DNA of 64,000 bases, taken from the NCBI GenBank assembly GCA_020638955.1, contig JACKHO010000002.1, positions 620,001-684,000 on the forward strand. Direction: 5' to 3'. The position numbers and the translations under genes are program-made. Of this stretch, positions 9,079 through 17,800 are shown one piece after another (position 1 is the stretch's first letter; the number at the start of each line of letters is the position of its first letter). Origin of the DNA: Planctomycetaceae bacterium. Lineage in GTDB: Bacteria > Planctomycetota > Planctomycetia > Planctomycetales > Planctomycetaceae. The notes beneath the pieces were generated by a model. The model did not search any database. It saw only the letters and a list, made by a program, of their open reading frames with translations, and had not been told where the DNA came from.

Positions 9079-9178
9079 CCGCAAGTCGTGAATTTTCGCC
9101 TGACCACTGGACACGCCGTGAAACAGGCTACAATCAAGCAAGAATTCTCGCTTCTTCGCATCGTCAATTCATCATCCC

Positions 9179-10054
9179 GTGCAGGATCTCATTTCACCCA
9201 AACAGGTCGCTCAAGCCATTGGCGTCAGTGAATCATCGCTGAAACGCTGGTGCGATCGGGGAATACTGCCATCCGTGAAGACGGCGGGAGGGCACCGGCG
9301 AATTCCAGTCAGTGCCGTACTGGCCTACGTCCGGGAGACGGGACAAACGCTTGCCGAACCAGAACTTCTCGGACTCTCCAGAGCCACGACCGGTGTAACG
9401 CGAAGTCTCGAAGTGAAGCGGGAGCGATTGATTGAGGCACTTCTGGCAGGTGATGAAACGGTTGCGAGCCAGACGGTTCTCAACTTGTATTTGGCGAAGT
9501 ACCCACTCAGCACCATTTGTGATGATGTGCTCGCGCCCGTGTTTGCGGAAATTGGCGAACGGTGGGGATGCGGCGACGTCGCCGTCTACCAGGAACGTCG
9601 AGCCTGCGAGATTTGTCAGCGACTGCTGCACGAAGTGCGACGGGCGCTGCCGGAACCAAAAGTTGATGCACCGTTTGCCATTGGCGGCACATTGGATGGT
9701 GACCCCTACACACTCGCCACGGCGATGGTGGAGCTCGTACTGCGAGACAAAGGCTGGAGGGCCTGTTCGCTGGGCAACATGCTTCCGTTTCAAACGCTGC
9801 GGATGGCCCTGTGCGAATCACCGGCCAAGCTGTTCTGGCTCAGCGTGACCAGCATTCGGGATGAAGAAACATTTCTCTCTGAATTCGCCCGTATTAGCGA
9901 AATGGCTGAACAGCGAGGCGTGGCAGTCGTCGTTGGTGGCAAGGCACTGACCGAGAGCATCCGACGCCGGATGAGGTATTCCTGCTATTGCGATACCTTC
10001 GGCCACCTCGAAACGTTTGCGAAGTCGCACCCCTCTGCACCAGCAGCCGAATGA
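9179..10054 (+). CDS. MerR-type HTH regulator with degenerate B12-binding domain
   Basis: 291-residue transcription regulator with the layout of the CarH/LitR photoreceptors. Residues 4-55 are a MerR/excisionase winged helix (SPKQVAQAIGVSESSLKRWCDRGILP, then TAGGHRRIP). Residues about 80-160 form the helical cap, and about 165-285 a Rossmann-like B12-binding fold. The cobalamin features are altered: the cap motif W-x9-E-H reads W129-x9-E139-R140, and the base-off motif DxHxxG reads D175-P-Y177-T-L-A180. The histidine that ligands cobalt is therefore absent, so adenosylcobalamin binding and light sensing are unlikely; another ligand, or ligand-free dimer control, is inferred. The start is GTG at 9179. 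No carotenoid or photolyase genes are nearby. Its target is unknown. Confidence 0.82.
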   Translation: MQDLISPKQVAQAIGVSESSLKRWCDRGILPSVKTAGGHRRIPVSAVLAYVRETGQTLAEPELLGLSRATTGVTRSLEVKRERLIEALLAGDETVASQTVLNLYLAKYPLSTICDDVLAPVFAEIGERWGCGDVAVYQERRACEICQRLLHEVRRALPEPKVDAPFAIGGTLDGDPYTLATAMVELVLRDKGWRACSLGNMLPFQTLRMALCESPAKLFWLSVTSIRDEETFLSEFARISEMAEQRGVAVVVGGKALTESIRRRMRYSCYCDTFGHLETFAKSHPSAPAAE

Positions 10055-10269
10055 CAGGGGCAATTGCAGCCGCGTTTTAGCGTGTGTGTAACAAGTCGAG
10101 GTGCTATTGTGGGTGACGTTTGCAAGCTAAACCATATGGGAATGATCGCCTGCCATTCTCGATCGACGACTTGCGAATCGCACCATTTTGGCGGCCAACG
10201 TCACTCACCCTGCGAGTTGTTTGGGCTGGTGAGCCGGTCAATTCGCCCTGAGCAGGAAGCTCTTCACTC

Positions 10270-10698
10270 ATGTGGATTCAGCATCAAGTCATTCTCCCCG
10301 CATTTCGGCGGGGCATGCATATTGTGACGACGCATGTTGTCGCAGCCATTCCCGAACTGGAAGACGTTGACGTCGGGCTGCTGCACGTCTTTATTCAGCA
10401 CACGTCAGCGTCGCTCACCATTAACGAGAACGCCGACCCCGACGTGCCGTACGACCTCGAACAGGCCATGAATGCCATCTCACCGGAAAACTTCCCGTTC
10501 CGCCACACCTGCGAAGGGCCCGATGACATGCCAGCCCACGTGAAGAGCTCTCTCCTCGGGGCCTCACTGAGTATTCCCATAAAGAACGGTCGACTGCAAC
10601 TCGGCACCTGGCAGGGAATTTATCTCTGCGAACACCGCAACCACGGCGGGCGCCGCCGACTCGTTCTGACCCTGCAGGGGAGCCGCCGCAATACCTAG
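10270..10698 (+). CDS. YjbQ family protein (UPF0047)
   Basis: Small cytosolic protein of 142 residues of the YjbQ family, whose Escherichia coli member shows weak thiamine-phosphate synthase activity; the true role is unsettled. The family signatures are clear: LLHVFIQHTSASLTINEN, DPDVPYDLE, the histidine FPFRHTCEGPDDMPAHVKSSLLG, and the end motif GTWQGIYLCEHRNHGGRR. Histidines in these motifs form the presumed active site. The ATG at 10270 gives the usual family length. It is preceded by 215 bp without a gene and followed closely by the palindromic repeat at 10730. Confidence 0.92.
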   Translation: MWIQHQVILPAFRRGMHIVTTHVVAAIPELEDVDVGLLHVFIQHTSASLTINENADPDVPYDLEQAMNAISPENFPFRHTCEGPDDMPAHVKSSLLGASLSIPIKNGRLQLGTWQGIYLCEHRNHGGRRRLVLTLQGSRRNT

Positions 10699-11029
10699 AG
10701 TAGTTTTTGTATTGGTTTGCAGTCACCCTGTGAGCCGATGGCCGTAAGGCCTCGGGCCAATTAACTGGCCCGGCCGCTTACGCGTCGCGGCTCACAACTG
10801 AATACAGGATCGAAAATGCTCTTGTTCCGCTGGAGTTTTCGTTCTGCAGGATGCCGACTTATGCAACTCCGGCGCGTTGCGCATCCCAATGCCCTCGAAG
10901 CTTGGTGGATCATCGCATGGCCAGTCATGATGAATTGGTTCCCTCGTTCGCCCGATGGCCCAGCACGTCGGGTTTGCTGGCCGTAATCCATACGTTGATG
11001 GACGGGGTGCCCAATGGTGAAACAAAAAG
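10699..11029. other. Gene-free stretch holding a palindromic repeat
   Basis: 331 bp between the YjbQ gene and a small membrane-protein gene. Its only clear structure is the 66-bp palindrome at 10730-10795. Short open frames on both strands here have no family pattern, signal peptide or plausible ribosome site, and I do not call them. Confidence 0.6.
10730..10795. repeat. REP-like interspersed palindrome
   Basis: Imperfect inverted repeat with arms beginning GTGAGCCG (10730-10737) and ending CGGCTCAC (10788-10795). Each arm also contains GTAAG (CTTAC on the other side) and closes on GGGCCA/TGGCCC around a 6-base loop near 10764. The half-sites agree at about 20 of 30 positions. It sits 31 bp after the YjbQ stop, so it could act as a transcript-end hairpin, though no T-run follows. 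Similar GTGAGCCG/GTAAG palindromes are, from memory, widely repeated in planctomycete intergenic DNA. I see only one copy in this window. Confidence 0.65.
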
Positions 11030-11476
11030 ATGTCCTGTAAGCTCTTGAAAGACGAGCAAATACCAGCCCCCACTGTTGAACGGTTCACTGCAGTGCAATC
11101 CAATCACGACGAAGAAATCGACATCCACGTACAGCAAATCATTAGCGAGCTTTCCGAACTCGCCCCAGCGGAAGGTTCGTGGGTTCAGATGACACAACTC
11201 CGTCGAGTCATTGCGAATCGCGCAGGGCTGCGTCGCTGGGCACTCCTGTTGCTGACGCGTTCGTTGAATGACGAGGAAGCTGCCGAGTTCTACAACTCCG
11301 AGTTTGCCAGACTGCTCCACCCGAACTCGTCATTCTCACCCGACGCGCTCCACATTCGCTCTGAACCCGAACATCCAAAGGCCGGCACAGTACCCTCCTG
11401 GATTGTGACGACCATTGTCCTCATTATCCTTGGTTTTGCCATGATTGGAGTTGTGAACGTCCTGTCACTGTTTTGA
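11030..11476 (+). CDS. Putative tail-anchored membrane protein, unknown function
   Basis: 148-residue protein that I do not recognise. Residues 1-120 are polar and mostly helical, with a conserved-looking segment FNAxxA-like LTRSLNDEEAAEFYNSEFARLL; residues about 123-147 form a single C-terminal membrane helix (WIVTTIVLIILGFAMIGVVNVL) ending only two residues before the stop. That gives a tail-anchored topology with the bulk in the cytosol. The start at 11030 is an ATG inside AAAAAGATGTCC with little Shine-Dalgarno. Codon use resembles its neighbours. The convergent gene ends 62 bp later, across a palindrome. Confidence 0.55.
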   Translation: MSCKLLKDEQIPAPTVERFTAVQSNHDEEIDIHVQQIISELSELAPAEGSWVQMTQLRRVIANRAGLRRWALLLLTRSLNDEEAAEFYNSEFARLLHPNSSFSPDALHIRSEPEHPKAGTVPSWIVTTIVLIILGFAMIGVVNVLSLF

Positions 11477-11491
11477 TGGATGGGAACGTGG

Positions 11492-11545
11492 GGAGCTCCT
11501 GCTCAAGCTCCGCTTGGAGGCGACAAGACTTGAGTGATCACTCAA
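11492..11545. terminator. Convergent intergenic inverted repeats
   Basis: Two inverted repeats between converging genes: a 6-bp stem GGAGCT/AGCTCC (11492-11511) and a perfect 16-bp palindrome TTGAGTGATCACTCAA at 11530-11545 that covers the stop codon of the minus-strand gene. Neither has a T-run, so a bidirectional terminator role is inference; the second could equally be a protein-binding site. Confidence 0.35.
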
Positions 11546-11999
11546 TCGACTTCGGATCAACTCCAAAGAAGCCCACGCGAATTCGTTTTCGGCGCAGGTA
11601 CGCCATGGCGCTTTGATTGACAACAAGAATTGTGAGGATGGAGAGACAGGGGACGAACATGAAGGCTGAGCACAGCACTGCCATGGCCGTTCCATTCAGC
11701 TCACGCGTCAACATGAAAATGAAATACAGTGAAATGAGGCCGATAAGTCCCATCGCAATCAGTTCACAACGCAAAGCAATCAGTGCATGGGCAGGCGTGA
11801 AACTGAAAACGATGGCCAGGACCAGCTTGTAGAACAATACAGAGATGAGATTTCGCTGATACCCAGCGATGTCGCGAACGGTACAGTAGTCTGAAGTCAG
11901 GTCAGATTTGGGGGCATCGAATGCCGACGTATCCAGTTGAGATGCGTCGAGTGACTCGACGCCTTCGAATGTTAGTGGATCGTCGTTGGGGTCGGTCAC
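11538..11999 (-). CDS. Small membrane protein, unknown function
   Basis: 153-residue protein with an acidic, polar N-terminal 40 residues (MTDPNDDPLTFEGVES) and three hydrophobic segments (about residues 52-72, 75-97 and 105-128), ending in a basic tail LRRKRIRVGFFGVDPKSIE. The tail pattern, a basic cluster followed by VGxxG and D, recurs in planctomycete membrane proteins of unknown function that I recall, but I cannot name a family. The start at 11999 is an ATG-equivalent in frame with the acidic leader. The stop overlaps the palindrome at 11530-11545. Its upstream neighbour on the same strand starts 30 bp past it, so it may be read separately. Confidence 0.6.
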   Translation of the reverse strand: MTDPNDDPLTFEGVESLDASQLDTSAFDAPKSDLTSDYCTVRDIAGYQRNLISVLFYKLVLAIVFSFTPAHALIALRCELIAMGLIGLISLYFIFMLTRELNGTAMAVLCSAFMFVPCLSILTILVVNQSAMAYLRRKRIRVGFFGVDPKSIE

Positions 12000-12029
12000 G
12001 TGGCAATTTCCCTCAACAGGATTGATTTT

Positions 12030-13295
12030 CTACTTCGCCAAACACTCACTCAAAAACGCCATGGTCTCCTTTTGCCTCTGCTCCACAAACGCGCGGGCTT
12101 TGGCGACGCGTTCCATAGCGGCGGGGCGGTTGGTGACCATGTCGAGGACGGCCGGGATGATTTTTTCGTGGTCGGCTTCGTTATCCAAATCAAATAGCCA
12201 GTCATCCAGGCCAATGTCGCGCCACATGAAGCCTTTACTCGTCTGCTCCTTGAAGCGGCAGACAATTGCCGGAATGCCGTTCCCCAGGGCCATAATGGGT
12301 GAGTGCATTTCACTGCCGAAGAGTCCAGCGCTGCGCCGGTAAGTGCTGAGGGCTTCATCAGTCAGCCAGAACTTTCCGCGCCAGACCACGTGCTGTTTCA
12401 CGTCATCTGGGAGCCAATCGTAGAACATTTCCTTGCCGACTTTCATTTGCGTCATGTCTTCCGGACAGAGCAGCACTTTCATGGGGGTTTCGCGGACCAC
12501 GGCAATAATGGCCTGCCGCAGTGCCGCGTGGTCGTGCTCCTTCATTTTCTCGTTGTACGCATGCCGCTCAGGATCGATTTTTCGGTTCTTCGACGGCACG
12601 GTCCAGTACGGCGTGTAACGCAGACGCGACAGGCAGCAAAGGAACTTGCCTTCTTCGAGATTATTCGCTTTCAGAAACGCGTCGGCCTTTTCATCGGCCC
12701 GGAGGTCGCAGGCAAAGGCACCGTCAGGGCCAAACTCCATGACAGGACAGTTAATGCCCTGTTCTTTCGCGAACGCCAGCGAGACAGAGTCGCGGAAGTA
12801 AATGAACTTTGCTTTGTTCAGCAGTGCCGTGCGGTTGGCATCGAAAAATGAACCGTAGGTAATGCCATACACGCCGAACGGCTTGCCAATGTGTTTATCC
12901 CACGCCAGGACATCTTTCGCCGCCACCAGCGACGGACCAGATCCGTGCAACAGAAAATCTGCCCAGTCGATGGCTTCCTGCAAGTCGGCGTTCGAGGCCT
13001 TGCCGTTGTCGCCAATTCCACCTTTGACGATTTTCAAACCCGGAAACCGCCGGTGCTCCATTTCCATGACTTCATCAGAGAGGTCCGACGACGCCCAGAG
13101 CACAACTTCCGCCTGCGGAATGTGTTTTTCGATGAGTGCCAGCACGCCGGGCGTATGTGCGATGTCGCCAATGTTTACGACCTGCCAGGACGACCGCAGC
13201 AAAATGCGCGGGCGACGCCCCTCGGCGGCCTGCAGACAACTTGCTGAGAGGGCGGCTGCCAGACTCGATTGAAGAAACTGCCTGCGCTGCATCAT
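12030..13295 (-). CDS. Exported polysaccharide pyruvyl transferase-like protein
   Basis: Protein of 421 residues of the polysaccharide pyruvyl transferase family (PF04230, GT-B-like fold). The ATG at 13295 gives MMQRRQFLQSSLAAALSASCLQAAEG, a twin-arginine-like signal; the longer reading to 13355 has none. The first domain begins RPRILLRSSWQVVNIGDIAHTPGVLALIEKHIP, the family's GD-x(n)-L start. Later blocks include VYGITYGSFFD, FRDSVSLAFAKEQG, GPDGAFACDLRAD and SEMHSPIMALGNGIPAIVCRFKEQTSKG, the typical R-H-S/G-x-P-x-I-x(n)-K/G end. Known members add pyruvate ketals to cytosolic glycans, so an exported version is unusual; the acceptor is unknown and it may act differently in the periplasm. Confidence 0.78.
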   Translation of the reverse strand: MMQRRQFLQSSLAAALSASCLQAAEGRRPRILLRSSWQVVNIGDIAHTPGVLALIEKHIPQAEVVLWASSDLSDEVMEMEHRRFPGLKIVKGGIGDNGKASNADLQEAIDWADFLLHGSGPSLVAAKDVLAWDKHIGKPFGVYGITYGSFFDANRTALLNKAKFIYFRDSVSLAFAKEQGINCPVMEFGPDGAFACDLRADEKADAFLKANNLEEGKFLCCLSRLRYTPYWTVPSKNRKIDPERHAYNEKMKEHDHAALRQAIIAVVRETPMKVLLCPEDMTQMKVGKEMFYDWLPDDVKQHVVWRGKFWLTDEALSTYRRSAGLFGSEMHSPIMALGNGIPAIVCRFKEQTSKGFMWRDIGLDDWLFDLDNEADHEKIIPAVLDMVTNRPAAMERVAKARAFVEQRQKETMAFLSECLAK

Positions 13296-13448
13296 GGGAG
13301 GAGGTCGCTCTGAATGGACTTCGAAGGTTGAGATAGTTGAATGCGGCTGTGCCACGGTTGAGATGGTTCAGACACACTGATTCACCCCATGGCACATGGC
13401 GTGTCATCAGACAGACAATCTACCACCCGGCAGACAGAGAATCGACTG

Positions 13449-14747
13449 CTACGCGCCAAACAGCGCATCGATAGGTTGGCCACGGTCGGTAATAGGGACC
13501 GGGCGGTCGCCTGCGTAGAGGTTCTTGCTGTAGTCGACTCCAACTGTTTCGCAAATGGTTGCGAAGAAATCAGGGACGCTGACGGGATTGCTGACAATTT
13601 TCTTGGCGAGTTCATCAGTCTCACCGAAGGCGCCACGGTGAGCCAGTCCCCCACCGGCGAGCACACAACTGAACGCCGTTCCCTGATGCCCGCGTCCTCC
13701 ACCGCTGTCGAATTCGGGCGGGCGACCAAATTCACTGGTAATGACAATCAGCGTTTTGTCGAGCAGCTTCTTCTCTTCCAAATCGATCAATAGAGCCGAG
13801 ACCGCCGTGTCCATTTCCTGAATGAGTTTGTGCTGCTGCAGAATGCCCGAGTTGTGAACATCCCATCCGGCGCCGTTGAGGAAGTTTAGGTTATGTGCCA
13901 CCTCAATGAACCGCACACCACGTTCCACCAGTCGCCGACTCAGCAGACAGCGCTGACCGAATTCGCCGCCGTAACGGTTTCGCAAATCGGCCGGTTCATT
14001 CTCCAACTGAAAGACCTGATTAAACTCCGGACCGCTTAGCCGCAAGCTCTGCTCGATGGCGGCCTCATAATCGATGAGACGCTGGTCGGTTACCGTCGCA
14101 CCACTGTTTCGAAGTTGAGAGAGCAATCGTTCACGACGCTGCTGCCGTTTGACGGAAATTCCGTCAGGCCGGGAGAGACCCGCAGGACCCTGACTGGTGT
14201 CGGTGAGGTAAAGATAACTGTCCTTCGCGCCGAGGAATCCCGGACCACGAGTGACGTTGGGATAGCCAATAAGCACATACGGCGGGGCATTGTCACTTGC
14301 CGCCCCGCGTTCGTGTGCAATGATGGAGCCAATGGACGGGTACGTAATAGTCCCACTGACGGGACGACCTGTGTGCATACGGTTCGTGGCTGCGGCATGC
14401 TCGTCAATCATTTCATGATGCACGCTGCGCACCACGGTGACTCGATCCATGAGTGGCGCGACCTGCGATAAATGTTCACAAAGTTGCACGCCCTCAACAG
14501 CGGTGTCGATCGATTCGTAATAAGCACCCGCCTTGCGGTTGGCAGGGTCGCCTTTGGCCTTTGGATCAAACGTGTCGATTTGCCCCATGCCACCGCCGAG
14601 CCAAATCGAAATGACATGCTCTGCCTTGCCACGCAACAGCGGTGCCTGAGCTTCAGCAAAAGCATTCGAAGAGAGCAGAGCCGCACCGGTAGCTGCAGCT
14701 CCGGCAGCCAACACCTGGCGACGATTCAAGTGAGATGGTGTGTTCAT
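13449..14747 (-). CDS. DUF1501 family Tat-exported protein
   Basis: 432-residue DUF1501 protein (PF07394, alkaline-phosphatase-like fold related to sulfatases). The N-terminus MNTPSHLNRRQVLAAGAAATGAALLS is a twin-arginine signal. Family blocks visible: ISIWLGGGMGQIDTFDPK, MDRVTVVRSVHHEMIDEHAAATNRMHTGR, RRLVERGVRFIEV, and the C-terminal TLIVITSEFGRPPEF followed by GGGRGHQGTAFSCVLAGGG. His and Asp positions compatible with metal binding remain. DUF1501 genes in planctomycetes sit next to PSCyt1/DUF1549/DUF1553 genes, as here: the 1231-residue partner lies 53 bp upstream on the same strand. The activity is unknown. Confidence 0.92.
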   Translation of the reverse strand: MNTPSHLNRRQVLAAGAAATGAALLSSNAFAEAQAPLLRGKAEHVISIWLGGGMGQIDTFDPKAKGDPANRKAGAYYESIDTAVEGVQLCEHLSQVAPLMDRVTVVRSVHHEMIDEHAAATNRMHTGRPVSGTITYPSIGSIIAHERGAASDNAPPYVLIGYPNVTRGPGFLGAKDSYLYLTDTSQGPAGLSRPDGISVKRQQRRERLLSQLRNSGATVTDQRLIDYEAAIEQSLRLSGPEFNQVFQLENEPADLRNRYGGEFGQRCLLSRRLVERGVRFIEVAHNLNFLNGAGWDVHNSGILQQHKLIQEMDTAVSALLIDLEEKKLLDKTLIVITSEFGRPPEFDSGGGRGHQGTAFSCVLAGGGLAHRGAFGETDELAKKIVSNPVSVPDFFATICETVGVDYSKNLYAGDRPVPITDRGQPIDALFGA

Positions 14748-14800
14748 GACAGTGAATCAAAGTAAAGGATTGGAAACGGCAACTCTGCTAGTTTGTTGCG

Positions 14801-17800
14801 TCACGGCATCCAGACAAATTCGCGATGATTAATCAAACTCCAGACAACATCTTCGTACGCTTCGCGCCATTGTGGTTCGAGGCGAGGATCAACCGGAGGT
14901 CCAGATCGAACCCGTTGCTCGTGCTCCAACTGAATTTCATTGGCACGTGGCCGCAAATGGTTGAACCAGGTAACGAGCGGCAGTTCGGGCAAGTCTGACG
15001 GTGGGACAATTGAATCAGCGGGCATAAGCCGGGTGTCAAATCCTGCACCGAGCGCGGCATCAAACTCGATGCGTTCTTCTGGTCGCGGCGCGCGTCCGAG
15101 GAATCGCAGGAAGAGTTCGTTGACCAACGCTTCTGATGACTCGGCATTGATGGCCAATTCCGACAGTTCGCTCTGCCATGAGGCCCGCGTCAAATTCACC
15201 GACAGAATTCCGTTCGACAACACGCCCGGCTGGAGCACATTGGGATCGGACTCTCGCAAGGTGATAGGCATTTGCCGGGCACCGGTCCAGCCGAACGCTT
15301 CGAGGACATCTGCGATGGCGCGGGCTTTCGGCAAAGACAAACTGGGACGGTCGCGTTCATTTTTCAAATCACCAAACATCCAGGCGCGGGTGGGGGTGCC
15401 GAGCGTGAGTCGGCTGCCGAGAGGTCGGCGCCCATCATGCACGAAGGTGAGTTCTTCAACATCAAACGGTTTGCCTGTCGCCGCGTGCAGTGAATCAACA
15501 ACCTGTTCGGCGGTGAGCCGTCGACGTTCCGGTGCATTAAAGAACCGCATTTCCGGAGTGGCGGCCAAATTCATGCCGCTCGCTTCGCGCTGATACGTTT
15601 CGGACGTGAGGATCAGCCGCACCACGTGCCGCAAATCGTAGTCGTTCGCGACGAGTTGGGCCGCCAGCCAGTCCAGCAGTTCGGGATGGCTTGGAGGATT
15701 CCCTTCCCAGTCGTGCACCGGTTCCACCATGCCAGCCCCAATCAGCTGCTTCCAGATGCGATTCGCAATGACGTGCGAGAACCGCTGATTCTGCGGCGCT
15801 GTAATGAGTGCAGCCAGACGCTCGCGCGTGTCCTTGGGATTCGTCAATAAGACGTCGACATCTGGTCCGTCTTCGGCGCCCGTTACCGCAGCAAAGGGCC
15901 ATTCGGGAGCGACAGGTTCATCAGGGGAAAGGGTCGCTCTGATGAGTGCTTCGCGTCCTTTGTTCTTCTCAAAGAAGGCGGCGGGGACTCGACTGGTGGC
16001 CGGCACCGTGACGGACTTCCGCTCAAACATGGCAGCCAGGGAGTACAGGTCGCGCTGTGTTGTGCTGTGGTAAGGCGAGTCGTGACAGCGGGCACACTGC
16101 AATTCAATCCCTAGAAATGCCGAGGCGACAATGTGTCCCTTCGCCGCGAACGGTGCGTCGTTTTCACCAGCAAGACCAAACCCCGCACTGCCGCCTTCCG
16201 CTGAAGATCCCCGCATGAGCAACAGTTCGGTGACCATTTGATCGAGCGGTTTGTGATCGCGGAGCGAATCATAAATGAACCAGCGAAACGGCCCCGTGCT
16301 GTTGAGTGAAGCATTCAACAGGGAGGGATTCTCGGCCAACAAATCGAGCCAGAATGTCATCCAGTGGTCGGCGAAACGCTCATCATTGAGGAGTCGATCA
16401 ATAACTTCCTCCCGACTCGCTGAGCGTCCTTCCCGAATTTCGGCGACGGTTGGAGGCACGCCCACCGTGTCGAGGTACACGCGTCGCAGAAATGCTTCGT
16501 CATTCACGACTGGCGAGAAGGCGACGTCCTCTTTTTTGATTGGGGGAGCGGGCCAGGCGGCTCCAGACTTCACCCAGTTTTCGAGTATGGCGACTTGTTC
16601 CTTTGACAGACCATCCTCCGTAGGAGGCATGCGGCTGAATTCGTCGTCGGTCTTGATCCGGGCAATCAGTTCGCTGGCGTCGAGGTCGCCCGGAACCACC
16701 GCCGGCACCTCAGATTCACCACTCTTCAGTGCCGCCTCACGGCTGTTCAGCCGCAGGCCACCCTTGTCCTTTTCGCCATGACAACGGAAACAGTTCTCTC
16801 GGAGAATGGGGAGCACTTCGGAATGGAATTGCGCCGCTGCTTCGATTTGATTGCCAGAACTCGCAGCAAGCGCCTGTTCGATTTTCGCCGTGACAAATGC
16901 ATCGACTGGACTCTGGACTGATGCAACCTTGGGCACGTTCGGGACGGTCTGGGCCTCGACCCATTGTCGGGCGAGATCATGTCTTCGCTGCCAGAATTCA
17001 TTACGGGATGCAGCTGCCGCTTTGCGCCGACGGTCTTCATCGCGCGAGAGTGTTTCTTCAATACGGGCCAGCACTGGTTCCACGGCTGCGTCGGTCAGCG
17101 GGAGCGTTTGCTTGCTCCCAGATGGAACAAGGAGGTTGAACATGGTGCCATCACTCGATTGAACGGCGACACAAATCTCACCTGTTTCTGTCCGCTGACC
17201 ATTCGCTCCGACGACCACTTCGAACACAACACGGCGGCTGTTGGAACTCTCACTCGCTCCATTTGCTGCACTTTTCGCAGCCAGTTTCACTATTCCGGTT
17301 GATTCGAGTTGATGGTAACTCGGAAGTCGCATCCCTGGCTTGAGTGGTTCGGGCACCGGGGTGACCGGTTCTTCACCGTCAGGGGGACGCCGTTTGTCTG
17401 CGTCGGTTTTGGTGACGAGTTGACCATCGACCCACAGGCGGCTCATCGCACGGGAGCGAATAAGGAACTCGTACTCACCTTCCTGCAAATCAACGTCGGC
17501 AACCATTCGCAGCAGCAGCGGCGCTGACCACGCTGAGCGAATTCCCCAGTCGTCGTAATGCAGCGGCAATCGCGGCAGGAGGAATGCTTCACCGCTCCAG
17601 CGAATGGACTCTGCGGGCCAGGCTTCGCCTTCATACAGCCATCGGTCGTGAGTTGGCAGGCCTTCGCAAATCTGAAAGACGACCTGACCGGCGGGAATGT
17701 CGGCGACATCAGGCATAACTTCTGGCTGAAGCACCGCGACACGTGGTCCGCCAAGACGATTAAAACGAGCAGTCAAAGTTTTGTCGTCCAGTGCCGCACG

